Shown piece by piece: positions 44,711 through 53,991 of a DNA stretch of 64,000 bases. The notes under the pieces were generated by a model. The model made no database searches, was not told where the DNA came from, and saw only the letters and a list, made by a program, of their open reading frames with translations. Where the stretch lies: NCBI RefSeq assembly GCF_009741275.1, contig NZ_WOWS01000003.1, positions 310,001 to 374,000 on the forward strand, read 5' to 3'. A program made the translations under genes and the position numbers. The stretch is from Winogradskyella endarachnes (GTDB lineage: Bacteria > Bacteroidota > Bacteroidia > Flavobacteriales > Flavobacteriaceae). Position 1 is the first letter of the stretch; every line of letters begins with the position of its first letter.

Positions 44711-45930
44711 ATAGACGGTAAAACTGCAATTGGTGGCTTTATACCAGAAACTTCAAAAGCTACTGCAAAAGCGATAACACTTACTATAATACCTATTGCA
44801 AAAACGGTATACGTTAATCTTAATATTTTATATTTTCTGTTTAACACTAAACCTAAAAAATACAAATCTTTGGTAAGAGAACCGTAGAGGTATTCTTTGT
44901 CTTGCATCATTTCTTGCATAGCCCATTCAAACTCATTGAGTTTCATTTTATGAAAATTTCCAAAGAATAAAAGATTTACCTTTTTATTGGCAACATCTTC
45001 TTTAGTAAATTTTCCACTAGTAACATTTGGTCTGGTTGCTAATACTGATAAAACTATTGAAACCACTGTAAATAAAGCAAAAATAAACGTTGGCCAAATT
45101 AAATAATCATTAGTTGGGTTGTCTAATTTAGATACTAAATTTGATAACACTAACGAAATAATAATAGCATTTACGGATAGTAAAATGTTGGCTTTTGTAT
45201 CTGCAATATCACTAAGTGTTATATGATTTCTAAGTGCTACTCTAAACATGGTTTCAATACCACGATCGGGTAAGTCTAATTTTTCTTTCTTAAATTTTAA
45301 TTCTGCTTTTTTCTGTTTTAATTTTTCTGTTGTGGTTTTTATTTTATTCTGATCTTGTAAAAGGTTGGCTAAGTTTTTTCCTTTTCGTTTTTCCCACTTT
45401 TTAGAGGCTAAATCAGTATAAAATGTATGCTTAGTTAAAAATGTAATGTTTTCTTGTACCCATTCTGATTTAGTAACTTTTTTTCCTAATGTTAACTCCC
45501 ATTCCTTTCTAAGTAAGGCAGCATAATCCGAGTATTTTTTACTAGATAAATGTGCACAATCTGCATCTCTTATATATCCTTCTAATTTGTTTTTTGGCTC
45601 ATAACCCATTTGGGTTGCTAAAATTATTGAAGATATGGTATCAATATTAGCGTCGCTAACATGTTTAGATTTTAAAAATGCAGTTGCTATTTTTACGCTT
45701 TCTTGTTCATGACCTTCAATGGTTTTGGTAAATCCAACGTCATGAAACCAAGCTGCAATTAATAATTGTTCTTTTTCTGTTTCATTTAACGGGCTTTCTT
45801 CTAAAAGCTCTTTTACTTTTCCAACAACACGTTGTGTGTGTGCAAGATTATGATATACAAAAGATGCGTCTAAATTATCGTTTAAATAAGATATTACGTA
45901 TTTCTCAGCTGCAATTATTAAATTCTCCAT
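44707..45930 (-). CDS. HD phosphohydrolase fused to a PycTM-like membrane domain
   Basis: Residues 1-190 are an HD-domain phosphohydrolase: H27/H31 in YHNLAHTQRVV, the doublet H63-D64 in AAWFHDVGF, H74 in IEGHEQES and a later Asp in IRDADCAHL. A charged coiled coil follows (about 195-230). From about 233 to 400 the protein matches the Pycsar-effector TM family (DUF5706/PycTM): MFRVALRNHITLSDIADTKA, then NILLSVNAIIISLVLSNL, a second helix near 280-300 and a final one near 380-400. In Pycsar defence, PycTM proteins respond to cCMP or cUMP made by a PycC cyclase and damage the membrane. No cyclase gene is near, and the fused HD domain could hydrolyse the signal instead. Function uncertain. Confidence 0.82.
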   Translation of the reverse strand: MENLIIAAEKYVISYLNDNLDASFVYHNLAHTQRVVGKVKELLEESPLNETEKEQLLIAAWFHDVGFTKTIEGHEQESVKIATAFLKSKHVSDANIDTISSIILATQMGYEPKNKLEGYIRDADCAHLSSKKYSDYAALLRKEWELTLGKKVTKSEWVQENITFLTKHTFYTDLASKKWEKRKGKNLANLLQDQNKIKTTTEKLKQKKAELKFKKEKLDLPDRGIETMFRVALRNHITLSDIADTKANILLSVNAIIISLVLSNLVSKLDNPTNDYLIWPTFIFALFTVVSIVLSVLATRPNVTSGKFTKEDVANKKVNLLFFGNFHKMKLNEFEWAMQEMMQDKEYLYGSLTKDLYFLGLVLNRKYKILRLTYTVFAIGIIVSVIAFAVAFEVSGIKPPIAVLPSI

Positions 45931-46090
45931 AGGTGTAAATGTGAGCCTAAATTAAGGAATTTTTATAAGCCTAAATAGAATTTAGATTAGCAATCTTAGA
46001 ATTTGAAAGTTAATTGATACTTTATGGGCTTAAATTTAGACTTAATTATTTTTTGGTTTACTTTTTTTTGTTGTTAATCAGTTAAAGTAA

Positions 46091-46118
46091 TTGTTCGGGT
46101 AATTATTTCGTATTTTTG
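46091..46118 (+). promoter_or_regulatory. Promoter of the phosphoesterase-barrel gene
   Basis: TTG (46091-46093), 17 bases, TATTTTTG (46111-46118) fits the -33/-7 consensus. An upstream TTG start at 46116 would lie inside the -7 box, which settles the ATG at 46137 as the true start. Confidence 0.65.
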
Positions 46119-46136
46119 ATAATCAACCATTGTTAT

Positions 46137-49100
46137 ATGAAATTATTGTACAAATTTGGATTATTATTAATCCTTGTTCTTCTTTTTAATGCATGTGCAA
46201 CATTTAAAAAACAAATAAATGAAGGTGCCGAGAAGTCTCAACCAACTGATAAGGAAATAGAGCATAGTTATTATCTTATTGGTGATGCTGGCTATTCTCA
46301 TCTGGGAGAAAGCCCAAAAGCTTTAAAAGCATTTAAAAAAAAACTAGAAGGTGCTGATAAAAATAGTACTGCAATTTTTCTTGGAGATAATGTATATCCA
46401 AAAGGGATACCAAATAAATCTTCTAGTAGTTATGAGCTTTCTAAACATCGTATTCTAATACAAACGGAAGCTGTTAAAAATTTTAAGGGAAAAACTATTT
46501 TTATTCCTGGTAACCATGATTGGTATTCTGATGTAAAAGGTTTAAAAAATCAAGAGAAGCTCGTAGAAGAAGCGCTCGGAAAAAATACTTTTTTACCAGA
46601 AAATGGATGCGCTATAGAAAAAATTCATGTTTCAGAAGATGTTGAACTTATAATAATCGACACCCATTGGTATATTAATAATTGGAACAATCAACCCACT
46701 ATTAATGATGATTGCGAGATTAAAACGAGACAAGATTTTTTAGATGAATATAGCAATTTAATAAAAAAAGCCAGAGGAAAAACTACTATTGTAGCATTGC
46801 ATCATCCTATGTATACAAATGGTGCGCATGGTGGACAATTTAGTTTTAAAAACCATATGTCTCCAGTTCCAATTTTTGGAACGGTTAAAAATTTAATTAG
46901 AAAAACAAGTGGTCTGTCTAATGCAGATTTACAAAATACATATTATAACGAATTAAAAAACCGATTAGTTACACTAGCTCAAGTCAACAAAAAAGTAGTT
47001 TTTGTTTCTGGTCATGAGCATAATTTACAATATTTAGTAGAAGATAATTTACATCAAATCGTTTCTGGTTCTGGTTCTAAAACTTCTGCTGTGCGTAACA
47101 TAGGAAGTGGTATTTTTGGTTATGCAACATTAGGATTTGCAACTTTACACGTGTATAAAGATGGATCGGCACATGTTTCTTTTTACTCTGCAGATGATGA
47201 ATCGGTTGTTTTTGAAACAGAAATTTTTCCTGAAGATAAACCCATTATACCTAAAGCATATGAAGAAAGTACAGCATCTCATACTGTTGCTTCGGTTTAT
47301 TCAGAAGAAGAAACCGATGCAAATGGTTTCCGTAAATTTGTTTGGGGAGAACGTTACAGAAAAGAGTTTAGTACTAAAGTAAAAGCGCCAAATGTTAAGT
47401 TAGACACTTTGTTTGGAGGCTTAATACCTGTTAGGCAAGGCGGCGGTAATCAATCTAAATCCTTAAGACTAGAAGATAAAAATGGTGCGCAATACGTAAT
47501 GCGAGCAGTACGTAAACAAGCACTTCAATATTTGCAAGCTGTATTTTTTAAAGATCAATACATAGAAGGGCAGTATAATAATACAGCAACCGAAGATTTA
47601 ATATTAGACGTCTTTACAGGTTCGCATCCTTATGCGCCTTTAGTAATAGGAGATTTAGCAGATGCCATTGATATTTATCACACAAATCCAGTATTATATT
47701 ATGTGCCGAAACAAGAACGATTGGGACAATATAATGATGCGTATGGAGACGAACTTTATATGATAGAAGAACATACATCTGAAGGTCATAGCGATTTAGC
47801 AAGTTTTGGCTATCAAAATGAGTTAGAATCAACCATTGATATGATGAAAAAAGTTCATAAAGATGAAGATATTATAATAGATGAAGAGGCTTATATAAGA
47901 GCGAGATTGTTTGATATGCTTATTGGTGATTGGGATAGACATCAAGATCAATGGAGATGGATAGAATTTAAAGAAGATGGAAAAAAAATATATAGACCTA
48001 TGCCAAGAGATCGCGATCAAGCATTTTCTAAAATGTCTGATGGATTTCTCCTAGGTACTGCCGTTAAATTGTTACCAGCAGCAAGATTATTAAGGAAATA
48101 TTCAGATAATTTAGTGGATGTAAAAGGAGTTAATGTAGAACCATATCCTATTGATATGGAAATTATTGTAAAATCTGGTAAAACAGTTTGGGATGCGCAA
48201 GTTAGGCGCATACAAGAAGGCATTACAGATCAGGTGATAGAAAAAGCATTTTTAAATCTGCCAGAAGAAATGCCAAAAAATTCTATAGAGGATATTAAGA
48301 AAAAATTGAAAGCTAGGCGTGCAAATCTTCAAGAAATTTCAGACCGTTATTTTAAATTAATTAATAAATATGCGGTAATAAAAGGTACTAATAAAGACGA
48401 TTGGTTTGATGTAGAACGCCTACCAAATGGCCAAACTAAAGTTACTGCATACCGCATAAAAAAAGGTGAAAAGAAAGATAAGTTTCACGAAAGAACGTAT
48501 AATAGAGATGAAACTAAAGAGATTTGGATTTATGCTTTAGATGATGATGATGTTTTTGAAGTGAAAGGTAAAGGCGATAATTTAATTAAAGTAATATTAA
48601 TTGGCGGACAAAATAATGACAAGTACAATATTGAAAACGGCAAGCGTGTTAAACTTTACGACTACAAATCAAAGAAAAATAGTATAGTTACTAATAAAGG
48701 ACGTAAAAAACTTACAGACGATTATGACACTAATGTTTACGACTATAAAAAATTAAAAAATAGCACAAATCAAATTATACCTTCTTTAGGTGCAAATCCA
48801 GATGATGGTTTTAAATTAGGGTTTGTAGATGTGTACACTACTTATGGTTTTGAACGTAACCCATTTACCACTCAACATCAATTTTCTGCGGCTTATTATT
48901 TTGCCACCGAAGGTTATGAGTTAAATTATAAAGGCGAATTTGCAAATGTTATAGGCCGATTTAATTTAGGAGTAGACGCAAGTTTTACAAGTCCTAATTA
49001 CGCCTTTAACTTCTTCGGTTATGGTAATGAATCTGTAAACCTAGAAGCAGATGGTGACGAAAATTTAGATTTTAATAGAGTAAAATTAAGAACCTTAAAA

Positions 49101-49802
49101 TTTGAACCATCATTAAAATGGATTGGTAGATATGGTGCTAGTTTCAAATTTGGAATTACTTATGAATCTATAGAAGTAGAAGCTACTGAAGGTCGTTTTA
49201 TAAATCAATTTATTGGAAATAATACCGAAGTTTCAAACGATTTTTATGGTGCAGATGCCAAATATGAATATGCTCACGCTGATAACGAAGCATTTCCAAC
49301 TTTAGGAATGTTATTTAGTGTTCATGCCGGATTTAGAAATAATATAGACACTTCAAAAGGGTATGGATATATTATTCCAGAGTTAGGCTTCGATTACAAA
49401 TTAGTACCAAATGGTCAACTGGTTTTAGCAACCAAAATGAGTGGTCATTTTAATTTAGGTGACAATTACCAATTTTATCAAGGTGCAACAATAGGTGCCG
49501 ATAATGGTTTAAGAGCATACAGAAACCAGAGATTTAATGGAGAAAGTTCTTTTGTGCATAGTTCAGATTTAAGATATAATTTAAAACAAGTAAGAACAAG
49601 TATATTGCCTTTAAAAATTGGTTTTTATGGTGGTTTTGATTACGGCAGAGTTTGGGAAGATAATGAAGACTCTAATACTTGGCATACGTCTGTAGGAGGA
49701 GGTGTTTTTGCAATTGCAGCAGATAAATTAACCCTTAATCTATCTACATTTAATAGTAATGAAGGTATACGTGTTGCTTTTAAATTAGGCTTTGGGTTTT
49801 AA
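46137..49802 (+). CDS. Metallophosphoesterase / kinase-like / outer-membrane barrel protein
   Basis: From the ATG at 46137 the product has 1221 residues and a lipoprotein-like signal (LILVLLFNACATFKKQ). Residues of about 45-330 are a calcineurin-type metallophosphoesterase: YLIGDAGYSH, FLGDNVYPKG, IPGNHDWYSD, ALHHPMYTNGAHG and VSGHEHNLQY supply all metal ligands. The middle (about 390-700) has YVMRAVRKQ, LIGDWDRHQDQWRW and MPRDRDQAF, which resemble the Lys/Arg, catalytic-loop and metal-Asp motifs of CotH/FAM20-like secreted kinases; this is tentative. The last 350 residues are an outer-membrane barrel of the surface-antigen/Omp85 C-terminal type (GFYGGFDYGRVWE, ending VAFKLGFGF). It should sit in the outer membrane. 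Substrate and role are unknown. Confidence 0.8.
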   Translation: MKLLYKFGLLLILVLLFNACATFKKQINEGAEKSQPTDKEIEHSYYLIGDAGYSHLGESPKALKAFKKKLEGADKNSTAIFLGDNVYPKGIPNKSSSSYELSKHRILIQTEAVKNFKGKTIFIPGNHDWYSDVKGLKNQEKLVEEALGKNTFLPENGCAIEKIHVSEDVELIIIDTHWYINNWNNQPTINDDCEIKTRQDFLDEYSNLIKKARGKTTIVALHHPMYTNGAHGGQFSFKNHMSPVPIFGTVKNLIRKTSGLSNADLQNTYYNELKNRLVTLAQVNKKVVFVSGHEHNLQYLVEDNLHQIVSGSGSKTSAVRNIGSGIFGYATLGFATLHVYKDGSAHVSFYSADDESVVFETEIFPEDKPIIPKAYEESTASHTVASVYSEEETDANGFRKFVWGERYRKEFSTKVKAPNVKLDTLFGGLIPVRQGGGNQSKSLRLEDKNGAQYVMRAVRKQALQYLQAVFFKDQYIEGQYNNTATEDLILDVFTGSHPYAPLVIGDLADAIDIYHTNPVLYYVPKQERLGQYNDAYGDELYMIEEHTSEGHSDLASFGYQNELESTIDMMKKVHKDEDIIIDEEAYIRARLFDMLIGDWDRHQDQWRWIEFKEDGKKIYRPMPRDRDQAFSKMSDGFLLGTAVKLLPAARLLRKYSDNLVDVKGVNVEPYPIDMEIIVKSGKTVWDAQVRRIQEGITDQVIEKAFLNLPEEMPKNSIEDIKKKLKARRANLQEISDRYFKLINKYAVIKGTNKDDWFDVERLPNGQTKVTAYRIKKGEKKDKFHERTYNRDETKEIWIYALDDDDVFEVKGKGDNLIKVILIGGQNNDKYNIENGKRVKLYDYKSKKNSIVTNKGRKKLTDDYDTNVYDYKKLKNSTNQIIPSLGANPDDGFKLGFVDVYTTYGFERNPFTTQHQFSAAYYFATEGYELNYKGEFANVIGRFNLGVDASFTSPNYAFNFFGYGNESVNLEADGDENLDFNRVKLRTLKFEPSLKWIGRYGASFKFGITYESIEVEATEGRFINQFIGNNTEVSNDFYGADAKYEYAHADNEAFPTLGMLFSVHAGFRNNIDTSKGYGYIIPELGFDYKLVPNGQLVLATKMSGHFNLGDNYQFYQGATIGADNGLRAYRNQRFNGESSFVHSSDLRYNLKQVRTSILPLKIGFYGGFDYGRVWEDNEDSNTWHTSVGGGVFAIAADKLTLNLSTFNSNEGIRVAFKLGFGF

Positions 49803-49870
49803 TATTTAAAATTATGATTTCTAACATTTAATTTTCATAGTAATTAAGAACCTTTTTTTTAATCAGAACA

Positions 49871-51079
49871 TTGAATACACATAAAGATATTATTATAGTT
49901 GGAGGAGGTGCTGCAGGTTTTTTTGCAGCAATCAATATAGCAGAACAACAGCCTAATTTATCCGTAGCTATTTTAGAACGTGGTAAAGAAGGTTTGCAGA
50001 AAGTGAAAATTTCTGGTGGTGGACGCTGTAATGTAACACATGCCGAATTTATACCTTCAGAATTAGTGAAAAACTATCCAAGAGGAGAAAAAGAATTACT
50101 TGGACCATTCCATAGTTTTATGACAGGTGATACAATTGCTTGGTTTGAAGAACGTGGCGTAGAATTGAAGATTGAAGACGACGGCAGAATGTTTCCGGTA
50201 TCAAACTCATCTCAAACTATAATAGATTGTTTTTTACACGAAGCACAAAAGCATAATGTTGAGGTTTTATACAATCATTCAGTTAAGGCGATAAAAGCTA
50301 ATGAGTTAGACTTTACAATAGAAACATCTTCAGAGATAATTCAATGTAATAAATTAGTGGTAGCCACAGGAAGCAACCCTAAAATATGGCAGCTTTTAGA
50401 AGATTTAGGGCATACAATTATTCAGCCAGTTCCTTCACTGTTCACATTTGATATTAAAGATAAACGCATTAAAGATATTCCTGGTGTTGTTGCTAAAAAC
50501 GTAGAAATAAAGGTGGTTGGGACCGATTTAGAATCTAATGGCCCTTTATTAATTACGCATGTTGGTATGAGTGCACCAGCCATTTTAAAATTGTCGGCAT
50601 TTGGAGCGGTGGAATTGGCTAAACGAAATTATAATTTTAAAATTGAAGTAAATTTTATCTGTCTAGATTTTAATAGTTGTTTAGATGAAATTAAAAATTT
50701 TAAACAAGTATTTGCTAAGAAAACGCTAGTTAACTCAACTCAATTCGATTTGCCAAAGCGCCTTTGGAAACAATTAGTTTTAGCTGCTAATATTAATGAA
50801 AACGAACGTTGGGCAGATATTAATAAGCAACAATTAGAAAATTTAGCAGCGCAGTTAACTAGAGCTGTTTTTCAGGTTACAGGTAAAAGTACATTTAAAG
50901 AAGAGTTTGTAACAGCAGGAGGTGTAGATTTAAAAGACGTTAATTTTAAAACTTTTGAAAGTAAACGAGTTCCTAGTCTGTATTTTGCTGGTGAAGTAAT
51001 AAATGTAGATGCTGTAACAGGTGGTTTTAATTTTCAGAATGCATGGACAGGTGCTTATATAGTTTCTAAAGCAATTTGA
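49871..51079 (+). CDS. HI0933/BaiN-type NAD(P)/FAD-dependent oxidoreductase
   Basis: The 402-residue flavoprotein starts at TTG (49871), giving MNTHKDIIIVGGGAAGFFAA with the dinucleotide-binding fingerprint at residues 6-20; no ATG lies nearer. The family marker VKISGGGRCNVTHAE is present, together with VVATGSNPKIW, FKEEFVTAGGVDLKDVNF and a C-terminal FAGEVINVDAVTGGFNFQNA FAD contact. The HI0933 family (YhiN, BaiN) is widespread but mostly without assigned substrate; BaiN in gut clostridia reduces bile-acid enones. Its last 25 bases overlap the 3' end of the convergent histidine kinase gene. Confidence 0.87.
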   Translation: MNTHKDIIIVGGGAAGFFAAINIAEQQPNLSVAILERGKEGLQKVKISGGGRCNVTHAEFIPSELVKNYPRGEKELLGPFHSFMTGDTIAWFEERGVELKIEDDGRMFPVSNSSQTIIDCFLHEAQKHNVEVLYNHSVKAIKANELDFTIETSSEIIQCNKLVVATGSNPKIWQLLEDLGHTIIQPVPSLFTFDIKDKRIKDIPGVVAKNVEIKVVGTDLESNGPLLITHVGMSAPAILKLSAFGAVELAKRNYNFKIEVNFICLDFNSCLDEIKNFKQVFAKKTLVNSTQFDLPKRLWKQLVLAANINENERWADINKQQLENLAAQLTRAVFQVTGKSTFKEEFVTAGGVDLKDVNFKTFESKRVPSLYFAGEVINVDAVTGGFNFQNAWTGAYIVSKAI

Positions 51080-53343
51080 TGCTTGTATTCTGTTTCTTCT
51101 TCAGTGGTGTATAATAAAACTATAGCCTTAAAATCATCAAAAATATAAGGTTTTGTAATAATTTGATTGATGCCAACAGCCTGCGCTTTTGTAGCAACTT
51201 CATTAGAGTTAAGTGCTGTTAAGGCAAGTATTGGTATGGTAGAATTAAACAGTCTTATATGCTTTGTAACGTCATAACCATCCATATCTGGCATATTAAT
51301 ATCCATTAATACTAAGTCAAAGGCACGTGATTTTACCATAGAAATTGCTAATTTTCCGCTAGTTGTAGTTTCGCAGGTATAACCATTAATTTTTTCAATA
51401 TTCTTTTTGGTAATTAATAAATTAATTTTGTTGTCATCAACAATTAAGACATGAGTATTATTTATTGAAGAATTAATAGTAACTGGTTTCTTTAGCTTTA
51501 ATGAGGCAGCAATCTCAAATGTAATTTCAAAGAAAAAAGAACTGCCTTTTCCAGGTTCTGAAACAAAATCTATGTCAGATTTATGACTTTTTAGCAACGT
51601 TTTTACAATATGTAAACCAAGACCAGACCCACTACTGTTTTTATGTAAAAAGGCTTTGTTTTCAAAAGCATTAAATACAATATCCTTGTGTTCTTCTTTT
51701 ATTCCTATTCCGGTATCATTAACTTCAAAACGTAAGGTTACGTTGTTCTCATTTCGTGCTTTCTCAATGATATTTAAGTTGATTTCACCTTCTTTAGTAT
51801 ATCTAACCGCATTGTAAACAAGGTTTATTAATATTTGGCTAAAAGCTACTTTATCTATTAATAGAAGTTCGTTAGTTTGGTAGTAATGTATTTTTGTTAT
51901 AAACTTAAGCCCTTTGTCTTTTGCAGAAATTTTAATGATACTAGTTACGTAATTAATTATGTTTTCTAGTTTCTCTGGTTTTAATCTTAGGTTTCTCTGT
52001 TCAAATCTTAATCTATTAGCTTGTAGAATATTATCTATGAGTATAGTTAAATAATTGCTAGAAGAGATTAATGATTCTAAATATGTTTGTTGTTTTTCTT
52101 TATCTGTTTCTTGATTTACAAGCGTAGCTAAACCGGTAATTCCATAAACTGGTGTTCTTAACTCATGGCTAAGTATTGAAAAAAATTCTTGTCTATCCTT
52201 GTCATTAGCCACTAATTTTCTATTAGAGGCTTTTAGTGCCAAATTAATAGCTTGGCTGTTTCGTTTTGCTTTAATGTAAAAGTAAAACACTACTAAGGTT
52301 AAAAGAAGTAAAACAGAAGCGAGAATTGCAATTGCAAGGAATACCTTAGAGGATTTGGCATCATTTTTTCGTAACTCATTAGTAAGATTTAATTTTTGTT
52401 GGGTGTTTATAATCTTATAAATAAGTTCTCCGTTTCTTGCGTTTCTGTTTTCAAAATCTGCAAGTGCTGTATATTTATAAGAATCTGCTTTTAGTAGGTA
52501 CTTGTTAGCAGAGTCTAAGTCTTTAACTGCTTCAGTATAATATAAGTATTTGTAATAATTGAAGGTTCCTAGTTTTCTAAATTCATCAAAATCATCTTCA
52601 AATGCAAGTTGAAGCTTTTCTTCGTCAATTGTAAACAATAATCTAAAACTTTCAGGAAGGAGATTAGAAGCCTTAATACTCGCTATTGCATTATTAAACC
52701 TATACGAGTATAATAATTTATTTTTTAGCTCACTTTTGTCATAATTATCAGAAAACTCTAAGTTGTTAAAATCTGTATTTTCAATAGTATTAATAGCAAA
52801 CTCCGATAGTTGTAGAAGTTCTTTATTGTGTTTATTATAATAATGTTTTTTAATTTTAAATTGTAGATTAACAAAATACAATTCGCTATTTAAACTTTTA
52901 GAAAGCTGTTGCGCTATTGGGTATATACTATCAAATTTTTTATCGTTTTTTGAAGATAAATAAGTGTTTACCAATCCAGATAGTACTAAATTTTTGCCCA
53001 TGCTATCATTAGAACTATTGTAAATGTTATAAGCTTTTAAGTGATAGTCTTCTGCATTTTTATAATTAGACATTTTGGTTAATACCTTACCTAAATTATA
53101 ATAAGCTTTAGCCAGTGTGGACTTTAAATTGTATTTTTCAGAATAGCTGATAGCTTCATTTATAAGAATAGTTGCTTTGTATAAGCTGTCGTTTTTAACA
53201 AGTCTATTTAATTTTTGGGTGTCAAAAGAGCAAGACTGAGAGCTCTCGGTTACAATTAACAATTCATCTTGTGCTGTAACCAATAGATGACTAAAAATAA
53301 TTAAAAAGAAGCTTAGTTTTATGGTAGATTTAGGGAATCTCAT
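51055..53343 (-). CDS. Hybrid histidine kinase with TPR-like sensor region
   Basis: The 762-residue protein has a signal peptide (1-24), a periplasmic helical region with TPR-like repeats (about 45-310; for example LAKAYYNLGKVLTKMSNYKN), one membrane helix (334-356), a HisKA domain with phospho-acceptor H393 in FFSILSHELRTPVYG, an HATPase domain (QILINLVYNAVRYTKEGEIN; NDTGIGIKEEHKDIVF; GSGLGLHIVKTLL) and a C-terminal receiver with the acceptor Asp in LVLMDINMPDMDGYDVTK. It is a membrane sensor kinase with an attached receiver, the form common in Bacteroidota for sensing envelope or nutrient state. No partner regulator lies next to it. The first gene of the glycosylation group carries a free receiver, but a link is not supported by position. 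Confidence 0.92.
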   Translation of the reverse strand: MRFPKSTIKLSFFLIIFSHLLVTAQDELLIVTESSQSCSFDTQKLNRLVKNDSLYKATILINEAISYSEKYNLKSTLAKAYYNLGKVLTKMSNYKNAEDYHLKAYNIYNSSNDSMGKNLVLSGLVNTYLSSKNDKKFDSIYPIAQQLSKSLNSELYFVNLQFKIKKHYYNKHNKELLQLSEFAINTIENTDFNNLEFSDNYDKSELKNKLLYSYRFNNAIASIKASNLLPESFRLLFTIDEEKLQLAFEDDFDEFRKLGTFNYYKYLYYTEAVKDLDSANKYLLKADSYKYTALADFENRNARNGELIYKIINTQQKLNLTNELRKNDAKSSKVFLAIAILASVLLLLTLVVFYFYIKAKRNSQAINLALKASNRKLVANDKDRQEFFSILSHELRTPVYGITGLATLVNQETDKEKQQTYLESLISSSNYLTILIDNILQANRLRFEQRNLRLKPEKLENIINYVTSIIKISAKDKGLKFITKIHYYQTNELLLIDKVAFSQILINLVYNAVRYTKEGEINLNIIEKARNENNVTLRFEVNDTGIGIKEEHKDIVFNAFENKAFLHKNSSGSGLGLHIVKTLLKSHKSDIDFVSEPGKGSSFFFEITFEIAASLKLKKPVTINSSINNTHVLIVDDNKINLLITKKNIEKINGYTCETTTSGKLAISMVKSRAFDLVLMDINMPDMDGYDVTKHIRLFNSTIPILALTALNSNEVATKAQAVGINQIITKPYIFDDFKAIVLLYTTEEETEYKHQIALETI

Positions 53344-53427
53344 AAAATATAAAAGTATATTTTAGTGCAATATATAACATTTAATCGTTAAAAAATTGCA
53401 TTTCATCGATTTGCTAAAAAATTTACA

Positions 53428-53985
53428 ATGTTAAATAATATGGAGATAGAAAAAAAGAGATACATAGCGCTATTACGTGGTATCAATGTTGGAGGACACA
53501 AAAAGGTGCCAATGATAGAATTAAGAACATTATTATCTAAGATAGGTCTAGTAGGTGTAAATACCTATATACAAAGTGGGAATGTTATTTTTCAATCTGA
53601 AAAAACCGATACCAAAGCGTTAGAAGATTTAATTGCAAATTCTATTGCTAACAATTTTGGGTTTGAAGTGCCTGTATTAGTGAAAACAAGATTAGAGTTT
53701 TCAACTATTTTTTTTAATTGTCCTTTTGATGAGGAAAAGAAAAAAGATAGCTATTTTATTATGCTCAGTGAGGAGCCTGGTGAGCAATTGGTAAAAAAAG
53801 CTTCTCAAAAAACATATACCAATGACGAGTATGTTATAAAGAAAGACTGTATTTATTTGTTTTGTGAAAATGGTTATGGTCGTTCAAAATTCAATCTCAG
53901 TTATTTTGAGAAAACATTAAATGTCGATGCAACTGCCAGAAATTATAAAACAATGCTAAAACTCTTATCTTTGTCAGATATATAG
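53428..53985 (+). CDS. DUF1697 family protein
   Basis: The 185-residue cytoplasmic protein has the full DUF1697 pattern: YIALLRGINVGGHKKVPMIE at the start, TYIQSGNVIFQSEKTDTKAL, the middle segment FSTIFFNCPFDEEKKKDSYF, and the C-terminal ENGYGRSKFNLSYFEKTLN with ATARNYKTMLKL. The family is widespread in bacteria and without a known function. Translation could start at the ATG at 53428 or at the one four codons later. It lies 6 bases before the mevalonate decarboxylase gene and may be co-transcribed with it. Confidence 0.85.
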   Translation: MLNNMEIEKKRYIALLRGINVGGHKKVPMIELRTLLSKIGLVGVNTYIQSGNVIFQSEKTDTKALEDLIANSIANNFGFEVPVLVKTRLEFSTIFFNCPFDEEKKKDSYFIMLSEEPGEQLVKKASQKTYTNDEYVIKKDCIYLFCENGYGRSKFNLSYFEKTLNVDATARNYKTMLKLLSLSDI

Positions 53986-53991
53986 TATGTA

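Noticed and set aside
44707..45930. A Pycsar anti-phage defence system
   Set aside because: Only the PycTM-like half is present, fused to an HD domain. No pyrimidine cyclase, toxin, integrase or other defence gene lies within the window, so a defence operon cannot be claimed.
46116..46136. TTG at 46116 as the start of the phosphoesterase-barrel protein
   Set aside because: It lies inside the predicted -7 promoter element, and the ATG at 46137 starts directly with a lipoprotein-type signal.
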